The notes beneath the pieces were generated by a model that saw nothing but the letters and a program-made list of their open reading frames with translations, had not been told where the DNA came from and ran no database searches. A program made the translations under genes and the position numbers. A stretch of 64,000 nt of DNA from Cognataquiflexum gelatinilyticum. Lineage in GTDB: Bacteria; Bacteroidota; Bacteroidia; Cytophagales; Cyclobacteriaceae. The stretch lies in NCBI RefSeq assembly GCF_024813435.1, contig NZ_JANAEZ010000003.1, positions 372,001 through 436,000 of the forward strand, written 5' to 3'. This document shows positions 52,617-62,058 of this stretch, in pieces; the stretch's first letter is position 1; the number at the start of each line of letters is the position of its first letter.

Positions 52617-52695
52617 TGATAAATAGACTCTAAACATTAAAAAGTGCAACAAAATTTAATTTCTTTCGGGATTTACTCCCGTTAATTGAGAGTTA

Positions 52696-53673
52696 TTAAA
52701 ACCATCTGGGGTTTTTCATGGTAACTTTTCTTGCTGAAAGGTAGTATCCGACAGAGATTTCATGTGAGTTAGCTCTCATGTTTTGAAGTACGTTAAGATT
52801 TTGGTCATAAGCGTATCCAATTCTAAGGTTTGGAGTGGCGAAGATCTCACCTATAAAGGCAACTGCATTTCTTTTGCTTAAGGAACCCGCTTCCGGATTT
52901 TCACTCATGATATTTAGATTTGATCTGTAAGAAGCTCCTAACCAAAGTCTATCCATAAAAAGCATCATGCCATTCAAATCATAAGTGGTAGGTGATCCTT
53001 TTACTTGCTTGACAAGGAAAGATGGTTTGAATTTTACGTTCTGAGAAACATCCAACAAAGCGCCGGCAGTAAGGTAGAAGTGAATGTCATGATAAGCTAA
53101 GGCGATGTCTTCTTTTTCTAAGGAACCCTTTCCTATTAGGTTGTAGGCACTAAGTCCTGCATAAAATTTATTGTTGTGGAAAAACAAGCCAAGATTTGCA
53201 TTTGGCGTCATCATATTTATCGTGCCTGTAGGAATTTCAGGATCATTATCGTGAAGTGCTTTAAGCATATCTCCATTAATACTGTATTGGCCTATACCTG
53301 CACTGGCTCCTAAGCCAAAGAATGATTCTCTTCCTGTCTGTATCCTGTAAGCATAAGTCAACATAGCAGAAGTGGTCTTGGTCGGGCCGATTTTGTCCGA
53401 TAAAACAGTAGCTCCAAAACCCATCATGCCTTCATTGGCACTAAAATCTGCAGTTAAAGTGAATGTTTCGGGTGCGCCTTCGAAGCCAACCCACTGACTT
53501 CTATAAGTGCTTTGGACATATCCTTCATTTTTATATCCGGCATATGCTGGGTTGATATGCAGTCCATTAAAAATGTATTGGCTAAACTGAGGTAATTGTT
53601 GTGCGGTTGATTCAGAAAAATTCAAAGAAGAAACCAATAAAATGATTGCGAGTAATCTAAATGTTGTTTTCAT
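52696..53673 (-). CDS. PorP/SprF-family T9SS outer-membrane protein
   Basis: A 325-residue beta-barrel protein with a signal peptide (about 1-24). Family blocks are QQLPQFSQYIFNGLHINPAYAGYKN, the STYRSQWVGFEGAPETFTLTADFS region and the GYAYDQNLNVLQN end region; the protein ends in phenylalanine. PorP/SprF proteins assist surface delivery or attachment of T9SS type B cargo and are typically encoded next to a SprB-like adhesin, as here. It is probably the specific partner of the giant adhesin encoded downstream. Confidence 0.94.
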   Translation of the reverse strand: MKTTFRLLAIILLVSSLNFSESTAQQLPQFSQYIFNGLHINPAYAGYKNEGYVQSTYRSQWVGFEGAPETFTLTADFSANEGMMGFGATVLSDKIGPTKTTSAMLTYAYRIQTGRESFFGLGASAGIGQYSINGDMLKALHDNDPEIPTGTINMMTPNANLGLFFHNNKFYAGLSAYNLIGKGSLEKEDIALAYHDIHFYLTAGALLDVSQNVKFKPSFLVKQVKGSPTTYDLNGMMLFMDRLWLGASYRSNLNIMSENPEAGSLSKRNAVAFIGEIFATPNLRIGYAYDQNLNVLQNMRANSHEISVGYYLSARKVTMKNPRWF

Positions 53674-54017
53674 AACTTTTAAAGTTTACGGCCGGGTGAC
53701 CTGATTGCGAGAAGATTATTTGTTTAGAGTTTTTAAAAATGATCTAAATCGTTATGAAAGGATTCAAATACATTATTATGATGTAAATATAGTATAAAAT
53801 GTATTTCACATCCAAATTTATTTTAAAAATAATTTTACAAAATGCATTTTTTAACATTTAAAAATGATTTTTATGTGTGTTTGTTATTAAATCACTCTAG
53901 CCTAAAATGCTAAAAAATTATTATTCAAAAATCTCTGAATCACCAAAAAAGTGCATTTAAATTGAAATTTGGCTGTTTTTGATTTCCGAAATGTAGAATT
54001 TGAGATTTATAAAATGG

Positions 54018-54043
54018 AAAAAATGACTTTAAAGTCATTTTTT
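54018..54043. terminator. 26-bp perfect palindrome, second terminator
   Basis: AAAAAATGACTTT followed by its exact inverse complement, with no separate loop. With T runs at both ends it can act as a terminator; an operator role is also possible. Confidence 0.55.
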
Positions 54044-54071
54044 CAATAAAAATCAGAAAAGGAAAAAAAGT

Positions 54072-54108
54072 AAAAAAAATTGGCCACCGAATTTTTCGGC
54101 AGCCAATT
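54072..54108 (-). terminator. Terminator of the second M28 peptidase gene
   Basis: A 14-bp stem (54078-54091 with 54095-54108) containing wobble pairs and a three-base loop, followed on the minus strand by a run of eight T, 34 bases after the stop. Confidence 0.9.
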
Positions 54109-54141
54109 TAAATTCAAAATATTTCGGTGTAAGGAATTTAA

Positions 54142-55620
54142 TTATTCCTTTTTATACAATTCTTTGCTGACAGCCTCATATTTATCGCCAGACTTCCAGA
54201 CAGGTCTCTCGTTCCAATTAGCTATGTTTTGTGCAGCCAAAATATAGGACTTCCAATAAAGCAAAGCATAGTCTAAGTCAAAGTTATCGACTTGGTCTCC
54301 CGGCTGGTGGTAATATTTATTGATTTCATCATCAAAAGCTGTAAAACCCAAACTGAAAGTTGGAGCAGGGATACCCTTTCTGGCAAAATTCACATTATCC
54401 GACCTGTCATATAATCCCTGTTCAGGAGAAGGATCTGTGGTAGCTTTCAGTCCGAATTCTGTAGCTGCGACTTCGATTAATGGATCGGCTGAAGTTCTGC
54501 CCAATCCAATAACAGTTATGATGGATGTATCATTGTATCCACCATTGTCAATATTTAGGTTGAAAATAATTTGATTAAGCGGGATTAAAGGATTTTCAGA
54601 GAAATATGCAGAGCCCAATAAGCCCTTTTCCTCAGCTGTCCATGCACAAAGTAATATTGACCGCTTGGGAGGGTTTTTTGCAAAGTATTTTGCAGCATTG
54701 ATTACGGCCACCGTTCCTACTGCATTATCCCTTGCGCCGTTATATATGGAATCCCCTTCTGCATTGGGTTTTCCCACACCGACATGGTCATAATGTGCAG
54801 AAAGCATGATATACTCATTTTTAAGCTTTGGATCTGTCCCTTCAATTATGGCAACCACATTTTTTCCTGTGATTTTTCTATTGATTTTTCCTTGTATTTG
54901 GACTTCTGTTGTCGAATACTCTCCTTTCCCAATTGCATTGATTGATTCATTGTTTAAATCTTTCAACCATATATAAGGAATAGTTTCTTCCCCTTTGGAA
55001 TTATCTACTGTCAATTGCGGTCTGTTCAGATAGTTGGCAACAAGATTCCAAGGTACAGAGGGGACATTATACATTTCAATTAAGGCGATGGCACCTTTTG
55101 ATTTTGCCAAAGCAATTTTGTCTCTTCCTGCACTGAATAGATCTGCAGGACTTAATCTGTTGGGTGCTCCTACATTGGTCACCACAATTTTTCCTTTGAC
55201 ATCTTTACCTTCAAAATCAGCCTCCTGTCCATATCCGACTACTACCAATCCAAATTTACCGGATAAAGATGGACCATCTAATACCAAAAGTCCATCTCCT
55301 TGTTCAAAAATATTCTTCCCCAAGGAAACAGTTCCTTTTGATGGGGGAGAGGATAATCTAAAAGGAATATTTTGGTAATATCCATTGGCACCTTCAATTT
55401 GATGTGCGCCGTATTTCCAAAACTGCTCTGAAATATATCTTGCTGCAGCGTCTATTTCAGGTCGAATTGGGTCCCTTCCCATTAATTCATCTGATGCCAA
55501 ATACCTGAAATGGGAAATGGCTTCCTTTTCGTTAAACTCTTTTTCAATGCTGCTTTTTTGGGCCTGTACTTGAAATGCAAGTGCCGATAGTGCCAACAAT
55601 AGTGTTTTCCTTTTTGACAT
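54142..55620 (-). CDS. M28-family metallopeptidase (PA-domain type)
   Basis: A 492-residue exported aminopeptidase-like protein. It has a signal peptide (about 1-20), a PA domain (about 115-250) and an M28 domain (about 255-470). Ligands include the His/Asp of LSAHYDHVG, the Asp of GARDNAVGT, the EE of TAEEKGLLGS, the Asp of LNIDNGGYN and a late His near the C-terminus (KYYHQPGD). It probably cleaves amino acids from peptides outside the inner membrane. The ATG at 55620 gives a good signal peptide; an upstream frame would add 31 poor residues. It is a different subfamily from the M28 protein at 12385-14487. Confidence 0.92.
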   Translation of the reverse strand: MSKRKTLLLALSALAFQVQAQKSSIEKEFNEKEAISHFRYLASDELMGRDPIRPEIDAAARYISEQFWKYGAHQIEGANGYYQNIPFRLSSPPSKGTVSLGKNIFEQGDGLLVLDGPSLSGKFGLVVVGYGQEADFEGKDVKGKIVVTNVGAPNRLSPADLFSAGRDKIALAKSKGAIALIEMYNVPSVPWNLVANYLNRPQLTVDNSKGEETIPYIWLKDLNNESINAIGKGEYSTTEVQIQGKINRKITGKNVVAIIEGTDPKLKNEYIMLSAHYDHVGVGKPNAEGDSIYNGARDNAVGTVAVINAAKYFAKNPPKRSILLCAWTAEEKGLLGSAYFSENPLIPLNQIIFNLNIDNGGYNDTSIITVIGLGRTSADPLIEVAATEFGLKATTDPSPEQGLYDRSDNVNFARKGIPAPTFSLGFTAFDDEINKYYHQPGDQVDNFDLDYALLYWKSYILAAQNIANWNERPVWKSGDKYEAVSKELYKKE

Positions 55621-55744
55621 GGTGGTAATTATGTTTGTGGCTGAATATATTATAATTATTGCTGAGTACAAAGAATCCATAAACTTAGACCTATTCAATA
55701 AAAATGAAATCAATAAAAGTCAGACCTTAAGGTTAAATTTTGAC

Positions 55745-55772
55745 AAAAAAAAAACAGTCTAAGTGACTGTTT
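55745..55772 (-). terminator. Terminator of the rhodanese operon
   Basis: Stem AAACAGTC/GACTGTTT (55752-55759 with 55765-55772) with a five-base loop and a T run on the minus strand, 36 bases after the rhodanese stop. Confidence 0.82.
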
Positions 55773-55808
55773 CATTTGAGATCCTTTTTTTAGGATTTTT
55801 TTGAATGA

Positions 55809-56117
55809 TCAAAGGTTTTCTTCCATTTCACGGTATGCAAGTATTCCGCCAAGCAAGTTCCTAACTTTATTAAATCCTTGGGTTTCAAGGAATCTTTTTG
55901 CATTCCCACTTCTTGCTCCTGATCTGCATTGCATTACAATTTCTTTATCCTTGAAATCTTTGATTTCATTAAGTTGATGTGCCAATTGCCCCATTGGAAT
56001 ATTGAGTGCCCCAAGGTTATCTTCTTCATATTCCCATTCTTCTCTGACATCTATAAATACAAAGTCTTCTTTGTCATCCAATTTCTTTTTTAGCTCTTCT
56101 ACAGTAATATCTTCCAT
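55809..56117 (-). CDS. Rhodanese-like domain protein
   Basis: A 102-residue single rhodanese domain. The active-site cysteine is C64 in the loop CRSGARS, a form usual in single-domain sulfurtransferases (GlpE-like). VFIDVREEWEYEEDNLGALNIPM is the first conserved block. It moves sulfane sulfur between donors and acceptors in the cytoplasm. The gene is seven bases downstream of a T9SS cargo gene, an unusual partner; cotranscription may not mean shared function. Confidence 0.93.
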   Translation of the reverse strand: MEDITVEELKKKLDDKEDFVFIDVREEWEYEEDNLGALNIPMGQLAHQLNEIKDFKDKEIVMQCRSGARSGNAKRFLETQGFNKVRNLLGGILAYREMEENL

Positions 56118-56124
56118 GATTTAT

Positions 56125-57963
56125 TTATTTTACCAGTATTCTAAATGACTTTTGTTCTTTCCCAATGGTGGTTTTGACTACATATATACCGCTTTGCATT
56201 CCCTCAAAATTAACATTTTTCCCTTTATCATAATCTGATATGGGAAGTATAATATTTCTTCCCATTGGATCATATACATTGATGGTATCCACTTTGCCTT
56301 CTATCAATAATGAACCTACCACAGGATTGGGGTAAATTTTTAAAGGAACTGAAGCCTCTGACTCACTTTCAAAGGGGGGTGTTCCCAATAGATGAGCCCT
56401 GATCATAAGAGAACCTTCGACTGTCTCATTCTGAACCCAAGATCCGGTGGCATTAAAAAATATCTCACCACCATTATCATATGTTTTGTCTAATCCCACG
56501 TATAGGAAGTCATTTGTAAATTGGGTAAACCCAATATAAAATGAACCATCGATTGCTACATTTTGATCTACTTCAAAGTAGGCAAATTCATTCAGGGAAG
56601 TTTTTGTTGGGATAAATACTTCTTTTTTGAAGATAGGTTCTTCTTCCAGTTCCTTCCAAACCATCAGGTCTATAACTCCCCCCAATTGGGTGAAGTTTGT
56701 AAAGTTGATGCTGATACCTTTTAAATAAACAGTACTGCTTACCTCGTACCTTACAGCAAGCATTCCTGATCTTTGATTGATTCCTGCAGAATAATCCACG
56801 CTTCCATCATCATAAGCCAAAAAATCGCGAATAGGAAGTGTTGTTCTGACTGTGTCATTGATCCTGAAATCCACTTCAGGATAGGTGATTGGTATCCCAT
56901 TTTCAACACCATTCAATAAGCCATCACCTGTCACCAAGTAGCTGATAAGTTCATAATCCATTTCTTCATCAGGTAGTGGAACATTAGAAATGGTATTGCT
57001 TCCGAATGTTCTTCTTTCTTGCCCTACAGGTACAGGATTGAATGGAGTGTTGCTGTTGATCGTCTTGACTACATTCTGATTAGCTTTTTCACGGATTTCA
57101 AATGTGTATTCCATTGCTCTGAAACCATTGTCAAGATTTTTGAATTCGTTTGAAGTTGTATTCCAAAATGTATCCTGGTCTTTTTGTAAAATAAAAAGTG
57201 GAATGGCAGAATATTTTTCGAATGGCCTTGAATTAGAAAGTGTAAGCGCTCTATCCGGAAATGATAGATCGGTCTCAGTTCGGTTTTTATGGAGGAATAC
57301 ATAATCCAAAATCCAACTGTCAAATGGGCCGGAACTTCTGCCCTGGATCTGAAACCTGAATTGGAATTTATCATGTAAGAATTTAGGAAGGACCTTGATG
57401 GTCTCCTGGGTAAAGAAAAATTCTTCTGCGGTAAGCCCTCCTGATTTTTCCCAGACATTGACCCATAAGCTATCTTGATCCAAAAATTGAAGGGAAAGAA
57501 AATCATTCGGATCGGGCATTTCTGCTTTTCCACCCGGCTGCCAAAAAAAACTTAAATAAACAGAATTTGCCTCCGAAGTGCTTAATCCGGATAAATCGAT
57601 AGGAAATGAAGTGATTTTATCAGTCAGTCCTTGTTCAAACTGTACTGTCGAATAAGGCCTGCCTGCTTCGTCTATTCCATCTAGAAGCAAGGTTCCTATT
57701 GTCGGAGCGGCATTGGCAACTGTTGTTGACTGGGTTGCGCCTTCACTGATCCATTTGTTTGTATCCAATTGGGGGCCTGAAAAATCATCCCAAAATGGAA
57801 GCGTTAGCCTCTCAGCTTTGATTCTTTTATTTGCAAAGGAATCAGATTTTTGTGGTGCTTGAATCGGGGTTGGAAGCTGTTGAAACTGGGCAATGGAAGA
57901 GTAAGGACTTAATATAAGTACCAGAATAAAAATTTGAAGAAATATTGGTTTCAATAATCCCAT
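56125..57963 (-). CDS. T9SS type A cargo protein of unknown function
   Basis: A 612-residue secreted protein. It has a signal peptide (about 1-25), a large beta-rich region and a C-terminal type A sorting domain (last 75 residues). The sorting domain includes LKIYPNPVVGSLLIEG, NVYDPMGRNI and SGIYVVKTT, and ends SFRILVK. No catalytic motif is seen. The region at about 60-220 resembles a jelly-roll or carbohydrate-binding fold (LTLPFWDDFSGPQLDTNKW). The stop is seven bases before rhodanese, and the start abuts the PASTA gene, so the three form one operon. Confidence 0.85.
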   Translation of the reverse strand: MGLLKPIFLQIFILVLILSPYSSIAQFQQLPTPIQAPQKSDSFANKRIKAERLTLPFWDDFSGPQLDTNKWISEGATQSTTVANAAPTIGTLLLDGIDEAGRPYSTVQFEQGLTDKITSFPIDLSGLSTSEANSVYLSFFWQPGGKAEMPDPNDFLSLQFLDQDSLWVNVWEKSGGLTAEEFFFTQETIKVLPKFLHDKFQFRFQIQGRSSGPFDSWILDYVFLHKNRTETDLSFPDRALTLSNSRPFEKYSAIPLFILQKDQDTFWNTTSNEFKNLDNGFRAMEYTFEIREKANQNVVKTINSNTPFNPVPVGQERRTFGSNTISNVPLPDEEMDYELISYLVTGDGLLNGVENGIPITYPEVDFRINDTVRTTLPIRDFLAYDDGSVDYSAGINQRSGMLAVRYEVSSTVYLKGISINFTNFTQLGGVIDLMVWKELEEEPIFKKEVFIPTKTSLNEFAYFEVDQNVAIDGSFYIGFTQFTNDFLYVGLDKTYDNGGEIFFNATGSWVQNETVEGSLMIRAHLLGTPPFESESEASVPLKIYPNPVVGSLLIEGKVDTINVYDPMGRNIILPISDYDKGKNVNFEGMQSGIYVVKTTIGKEQKSFRILVK

Positions 57964-58740
57964 TTAAAAATTGTTTGTTCCTTTTTTTCCTTCAGAAATC
58001 CAGATTTCTATGGGTTCACCGGTTTTGACTGATACTCCCGCAGGAGGCATTTGCCTTATAATAATTCCTGGAGCAACACTGTCGGTTTCGACATAGTTGA
58101 TATTACCCATTCTTAAACCTGATCCGATGATCAAAAACTCTGCGTCTATTTCATCCAGACCAGTCAGAGACGGTACTTCCAGGATTTGGTTTCCTAAACC
58201 ATCTCCAACAACCAAGTCAATTTGAGATCCTTTTGGGATTTCAAAACCTTCGTCTATGTTTCTACCTCTATATTTTTGTTCCAAAACTACGTTGATCCCG
58301 ATATCAGGTACATAGATGATTTCCCCACGGACCAAACCTATATTTCCAAGAATTTCCTGGGCATTTTTCAAAAGGCTGTTTACCAGATTTGGCATTTTTA
58401 TCAATGGTGCATTTCGGGCATTGAGGGTGACATAGATCTTCCTGCCTTTTTTGACTTTGCTGTCAGGACCGGGATTTTGCTTAAGTACAGAGAAAGGTTT
58501 GGCTTCTACGCTATAACCGCTATCAATATTTACTTCATAAGTAAGATCTCTATCTGAAAGAAATTTCTCTAGTTCTCCTACCTCAAATCCTTCTAGATTA
58601 GGAACAGTCACAGTCTGTCCATGATTGGTGTATGAAGGAAGGTAAATCTTCAGAAAAATAAAGGATAGAATTGTAATGGTCAGGAAAACCAAACCTAGGT
58701 GGATGGCAATTTTCTTAATTGAGTCTTTTGTATTCCCCAT
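57964..58740 (-). CDS. PASTA-domain membrane protein
   Basis: A 258-residue protein with one N-terminal membrane helix (about 12-32) and three PASTA domains (about 38-108, 109-180 and 182-250), ending with a short polar tail. PASTA repeats are beta-alpha folds that can bind peptidoglycan or beta-lactams, in known proteins attached to Ser/Thr kinases or penicillin-binding proteins. Here they are separate, with no kinase domain. It probably acts in the periplasm near the cell wall. It is the first gene of the operon with the T9SS cargo and rhodanese genes. Confidence 0.9.
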   Translation of the reverse strand: MGNTKDSIKKIAIHLGLVFLTITILSFIFLKIYLPSYTNHGQTVTVPNLEGFEVGELEKFLSDRDLTYEVNIDSGYSVEAKPFSVLKQNPGPDSKVKKGRKIYVTLNARNAPLIKMPNLVNSLLKNAQEILGNIGLVRGEIIYVPDIGINVVLEQKYRGRNIDEGFEIPKGSQIDLVVGDGLGNQILEVPSLTGLDEIDAEFLIIGSGLRMGNINYVETDSVAPGIIIRQMPPAGVSVKTGEPIEIWISEGKKGTNNF

Positions 58741-58846
58741 GAATCAGATGTAATCTTTATGCTAACGTATAAAGGTAAAATTATATTTGCTTTCTAAACA
58801 ACAAATATCATCAATTCGAGTCTTTATCGGCAGGTAATCCCAAAAG

Positions 58847-58887
58847 AAAAAAGTCGAATACCCAAAACCAGGTAACTCGACTTTTTT
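58847..58887. terminator. Terminator of the M43 metalloprotease gene
   Basis: Stem AAAAAAGTCGA/TCGACTTTTTT (58847-58857 with 58877-58887) with a 19-base loop. It lies 105 bases after the metalloprotease stop, so support is good but position is distal. Confidence 0.7.
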
Positions 58888-58991
58888 CTTAGATGTGTCA
58901 TTTTTTGTTTTTCTGAATCGAAAACGAGATTCATCAATTGAACCATCTATACAATTATCTTTTCCGAATTTTGAACGGAAGGGTTTAAGGT

Positions 58992-61900
58992 TTATTGAAT
59001 AAATAGTTTTCTGGTTTCCGATACTGATCTACTTGTGATCTTCACGATAAACAACCCTTTTGAAAATTGCTGGGAAGCAAAAGTATAAGTTTGGTTCAAG
59101 GTATTGGCGTAATCCACATCATGCAGAAGGGCACCTGTAGAGGAGAATATCTGGATGTTTACCGATTCATAATTTGCAAAATTGAAAGCAACATTGAAGT
59201 ATTCTACTGCAGGGTTTGGATAAAGGGAAATTTCCCCAAGTTCAGGTACTACAGGTTCAGGGTTTGCTGATATAAATAGCTCAATATTATCTAGGTAAAC
59301 CGAACTGCTTTCCTCATCACTGTTTTCAATTACGAAAGCTATTCTTGAATTTTTCTTGTTTGTACCGGCAAAAGGTGTCAAATCCACGAAGTCCCTTACA
59401 AATTCAGAAGCATTGTTTGGATTTGCATTTGCGGCTTGAACGGTCGTTATTTCCGCACCTGTTTTTCTGTATACTTCAGTGTAAGTATCTCCGCCATTAT
59501 CGCTTGCCATTACTTTTAACACTGTATTTGGATTCACAATACCAGCAGCCCTGTCAAAGAAAACACTTGCTTGAGGACTGATTGACAGATCCAATATTGG
59601 AGAACCCAACCAGAAGCTATTTTCTGTTGGTGTGATTTCTACCTTACTGACATTGCTCCCTATGCTTCCTGATTGAAGGGGAGAAATAATCCAAGAAGGA
59701 AACTGGTTTTCAGGATTGATGCTGATCCATGGCCCAATGGTAGAAGTTCCGTTGAAGTTTTGTCTTAAGGGAGCCCTTGTTTTTTCGGTATCCATGTGGA
59801 CAAATCGACTTAAAGTAATTTCTTCCCGAGCATTTTGGTCAAAATTTGGAAATAGTATTGTATAAGATAAAGTGTTGATTCCTAGGCTGGTCGATTTTGG
59901 AAGGTTTATGTTGGCTGTTTCTCCTGCAGCCAATGGTTCTGCTCTTGCAATGAAACCTTGGTTTGATCCACCTGAAATCCTCCTGAATATAAATCCCGAA
60001 ATAGGTAGATTTCCGGTATTGGTTACAGAAATCACTTCACTTTCATGATTATTGGATCCAATTGGTGTTGGACTGATCAATTCTTCGAGCTTAAGGTCAT
60101 ACTTGAAGGTCTCCTCTTGGAGGATTTCTATATCTTTTATGTATAGATTATTTCCGAAGCCATTTCTTCCGATAAATGCCACACGGACATTTCCAAAACC
60201 TGCAAATTGACTTAAGTTGACAATTTCCCTTCTGAACTGGGAATTACTAGTAGGTATAAATTCATCAAGGGTAGGTGTCGAAGTGCGAAGGAAATTAAAA
60301 TCCTTATCATAAGGAGCATTTATGATATCGAATGTATTGCCGCAATCTGTAGATACCGCTACCAACAAGTAATCCCCAAACGAGTTGTTGTTGAATGGAC
60401 CATAGGCCATATTGAACGTTAACTGTGCATTTTGGAAAGTACTGAGATCTATCTGAGGAGATATGAAATAATCCAATTCTCCGAATGCCTCATATTCATA
60501 ATTCCTGATAAACAATGCCTGTTCAGCTTGTCCGTCTAACACCACTTGGGTTGCTTGCCAAGTAAATAAACCATCAGGATTATCGATTACCCACTTATTT
60601 CCGATATCATCAAAACTGAATGCGTATGGAAGTGGAACAACGGGTTGAATGCTTGGACTCGATTGAATCGTATTATTTGAAGGGTTTTGATCTGCGGTAC
60701 CGTTTACAAGTCTTATCGTGGCGACAAAATTATTTCCTGAAGAATTTAAACTGATCGGGTCAAAAGATACAGTAGTTTCTTGACCTGTATTCAAGTTTAA
60801 ATTAAAGTTCTTTGATTGTAGAAGTGTTCCGTTGTTTCTAATTTCTATCGTCGCAGAAGTAATCACATTACTACCTCTATTCAAAATTTCCAAAACCGGG
60901 GTCAGGTTCAAATCACAAATTAAGTCCTGAGGTTCCACTATCTTTTGTAAAGCGAGGTCACTTGAAAAGAGCTCAGGAGCAATAGTCCCTCTACCATTTA
61001 CCAGGGAGGCCCTTCTTGGACTTTCTGCCAAGACAACATCCATTCTTGCGACTTGACCAAAAGTGAAGTTATTCATGCAGTTGTCCGGAGTATAGTCCAT
61101 GTAGTTTTCCACAAGGTCTCTAGTATTACAGGTAAATCTTGGATTTGAAGTTCTACAAGCATTGTTTGAGCCACTTTGGAGGGGTGTATCTTCCACAAAG
61201 TCGTCAACAGAACAATCTCCATCTCCCCAAATATGACGCAATCCGAAAAAATGTCCGACTTCATGGGTTGTAGTCCGTCCTTTTGAACCTGAGACAGCAT
61301 TACCCCCTTCTCCAAAATAACGGTAATCTATGGTTACACCGTCAGTTTCTCTTGAATTGGGAGGAAAGTTGAGTCCGGGTAAGTTCGAAACCGGAAATGA
61401 AGCATAACCTATAAACGGAGACACTAAAGTTACTACCCAAATGTTAAGATAATCTTCAGGTGGCCAAAGAGACGTCTGGCTTATCAATTCGACATCACTT
61501 GAACTGTTTGGATTAAATGAGGTCTTAGGACTCAAAACCCTGACAACCCCTGTAGTAGGCAAACCATTAGGATCTTGTTTGGCCAAGACAAATTCAACAT
61601 TTGCATCTGCAACAACCCCCAAAAATTCTTCGGGAGTAAAAATCGTATCTGCATTGAGTCTTCTGAAGTCCTCATTCAAAATACGAATCTGGCTTTCAAT
61701 CTGAGAAAATGGAATATTTGTGGATGCTCCTTCTGGGGTACCGTTGTGAAGGACATGTACAACCACAGGTATTACCCTTTTTTCTGCCTGTACTCTTTGT
61801 TGGGGGTTAAAATTTTTCTTCTTTTGGTTGATTTCTTTTGTAATCCATGATTCGAAATACTCTCTGCTGCCATAAATACCCAGCTTATCCTCTTGCATTT

Positions 61901-62048
61901 TTTCCATGAGCACATGTGCACATTTCTCATCATGAATATGCTGATAGGGTTGGCCAAAAAAATTCTGGGCCTCAACTTTGAGATTTGTCAGGGAAAACAA
62001 AAGGAATAAGGCATATCTTATTCCTTTACCAAAAGACTTTAATTTCAT
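58992..62048 (-). CDS. M43-family zinc metalloprotease with T9SS type A sorting domain
   Basis: A 1018-residue secreted protein. It has a signal peptide (about 1-28), a pappalysin-like M43 catalytic domain (about 90-340), several beta-sandwich/CARDB-like modules (about 360-920) and a C-terminal T9SS type A domain (ISLYPNPAVEYFNVAF, then SSTGALLHDVDY). The zinc site is HEVGHFFGLRH (H262, E263, H266, H272), and the downstream methionine turn MDYTPDNCMN is present. It is probably a secreted gelatinase-like protease. The ATG at 62048 gives the signal peptide; a TTG start at 62066 overlapping the NifU gene is less likely. Confidence 0.93.
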   Translation of the reverse strand: MKLKSFGKGIRYALFLLFSLTNLKVEAQNFFGQPYQHIHDEKCAHVLMEKMQEDKLGIYGSREYFESWITKEINQKKKNFNPQQRVQAEKRVIPVVVHVLHNGTPEGASTNIPFSQIESQIRILNEDFRRLNADTIFTPEEFLGVVADANVEFVLAKQDPNGLPTTGVVRVLSPKTSFNPNSSSDVELISQTSLWPPEDYLNIWVVTLVSPFIGYASFPVSNLPGLNFPPNSRETDGVTIDYRYFGEGGNAVSGSKGRTTTHEVGHFFGLRHIWGDGDCSVDDFVEDTPLQSGSNNACRTSNPRFTCNTRDLVENYMDYTPDNCMNNFTFGQVARMDVVLAESPRRASLVNGRGTIAPELFSSDLALQKIVEPQDLICDLNLTPVLEILNRGSNVITSATIEIRNNGTLLQSKNFNLNLNTGQETTVSFDPISLNSSGNNFVATIRLVNGTADQNPSNNTIQSSPSIQPVVPLPYAFSFDDIGNKWVIDNPDGLFTWQATQVVLDGQAEQALFIRNYEYEAFGELDYFISPQIDLSTFQNAQLTFNMAYGPFNNNSFGDYLLVAVSTDCGNTFDIINAPYDKDFNFLRTSTPTLDEFIPTSNSQFRREIVNLSQFAGFGNVRVAFIGRNGFGNNLYIKDIEILQEETFKYDLKLEELISPTPIGSNNHESEVISVTNTGNLPISGFIFRRISGGSNQGFIARAEPLAAGETANINLPKSTSLGINTLSYTILFPNFDQNAREEITLSRFVHMDTEKTRAPLRQNFNGTSTIGPWISINPENQFPSWIISPLQSGSIGSNVSKVEITPTENSFWLGSPILDLSISPQASVFFDRAAGIVNPNTVLKVMASDNGGDTYTEVYRKTGAEITTVQAANANPNNASEFVRDFVDLTPFAGTNKKNSRIAFVIENSDEESSSVYLDNIELFISANPEPVVPELGEISLYPNPAVEYFNVAFNFANYESVNIQIFSSTGALLHDVDYANTLNQTYTFASQQFSKGLFIVKITSRSVSETRKLFIQ

Positions 62049-62058
62049 CCGTGTTAAA

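Larger units (their letters stand above)
52110..52695. other. Intergenic region between porP/sprF-like gene and the giant adhesin
   Basis: This 586-base AT-rich gap holds a leader hairpin (52136-52149), a candidate terminator (52572-52616) and presumably the adhesin promoter. An open frame at 52389-52619 on the other strand looks spurious. Confidence 0.5.
53674..54141. other. AT-rich intergenic region with two terminator-like hairpins
   Basis: This 468-base gap holds the promoter region of the PorP/SprF-like gene and, at its right end, two hairpins (54018-54043 and 54078-54108). No open frame of note. Confidence 0.55.

Noticed and set aside
52389..52619. Plus-strand open frame in the gap before the giant gene
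   Set aside because: Starts with TTG, has no family features, no ribosome site, and overlaps the candidate terminator of the neighbouring gene.
58782..58789. TATATTTG on the plus strand near 58.8 kb
   Set aside because: Exact -7 match but no plus-strand gene follows and no -33 element; chance in AT-rich DNA.
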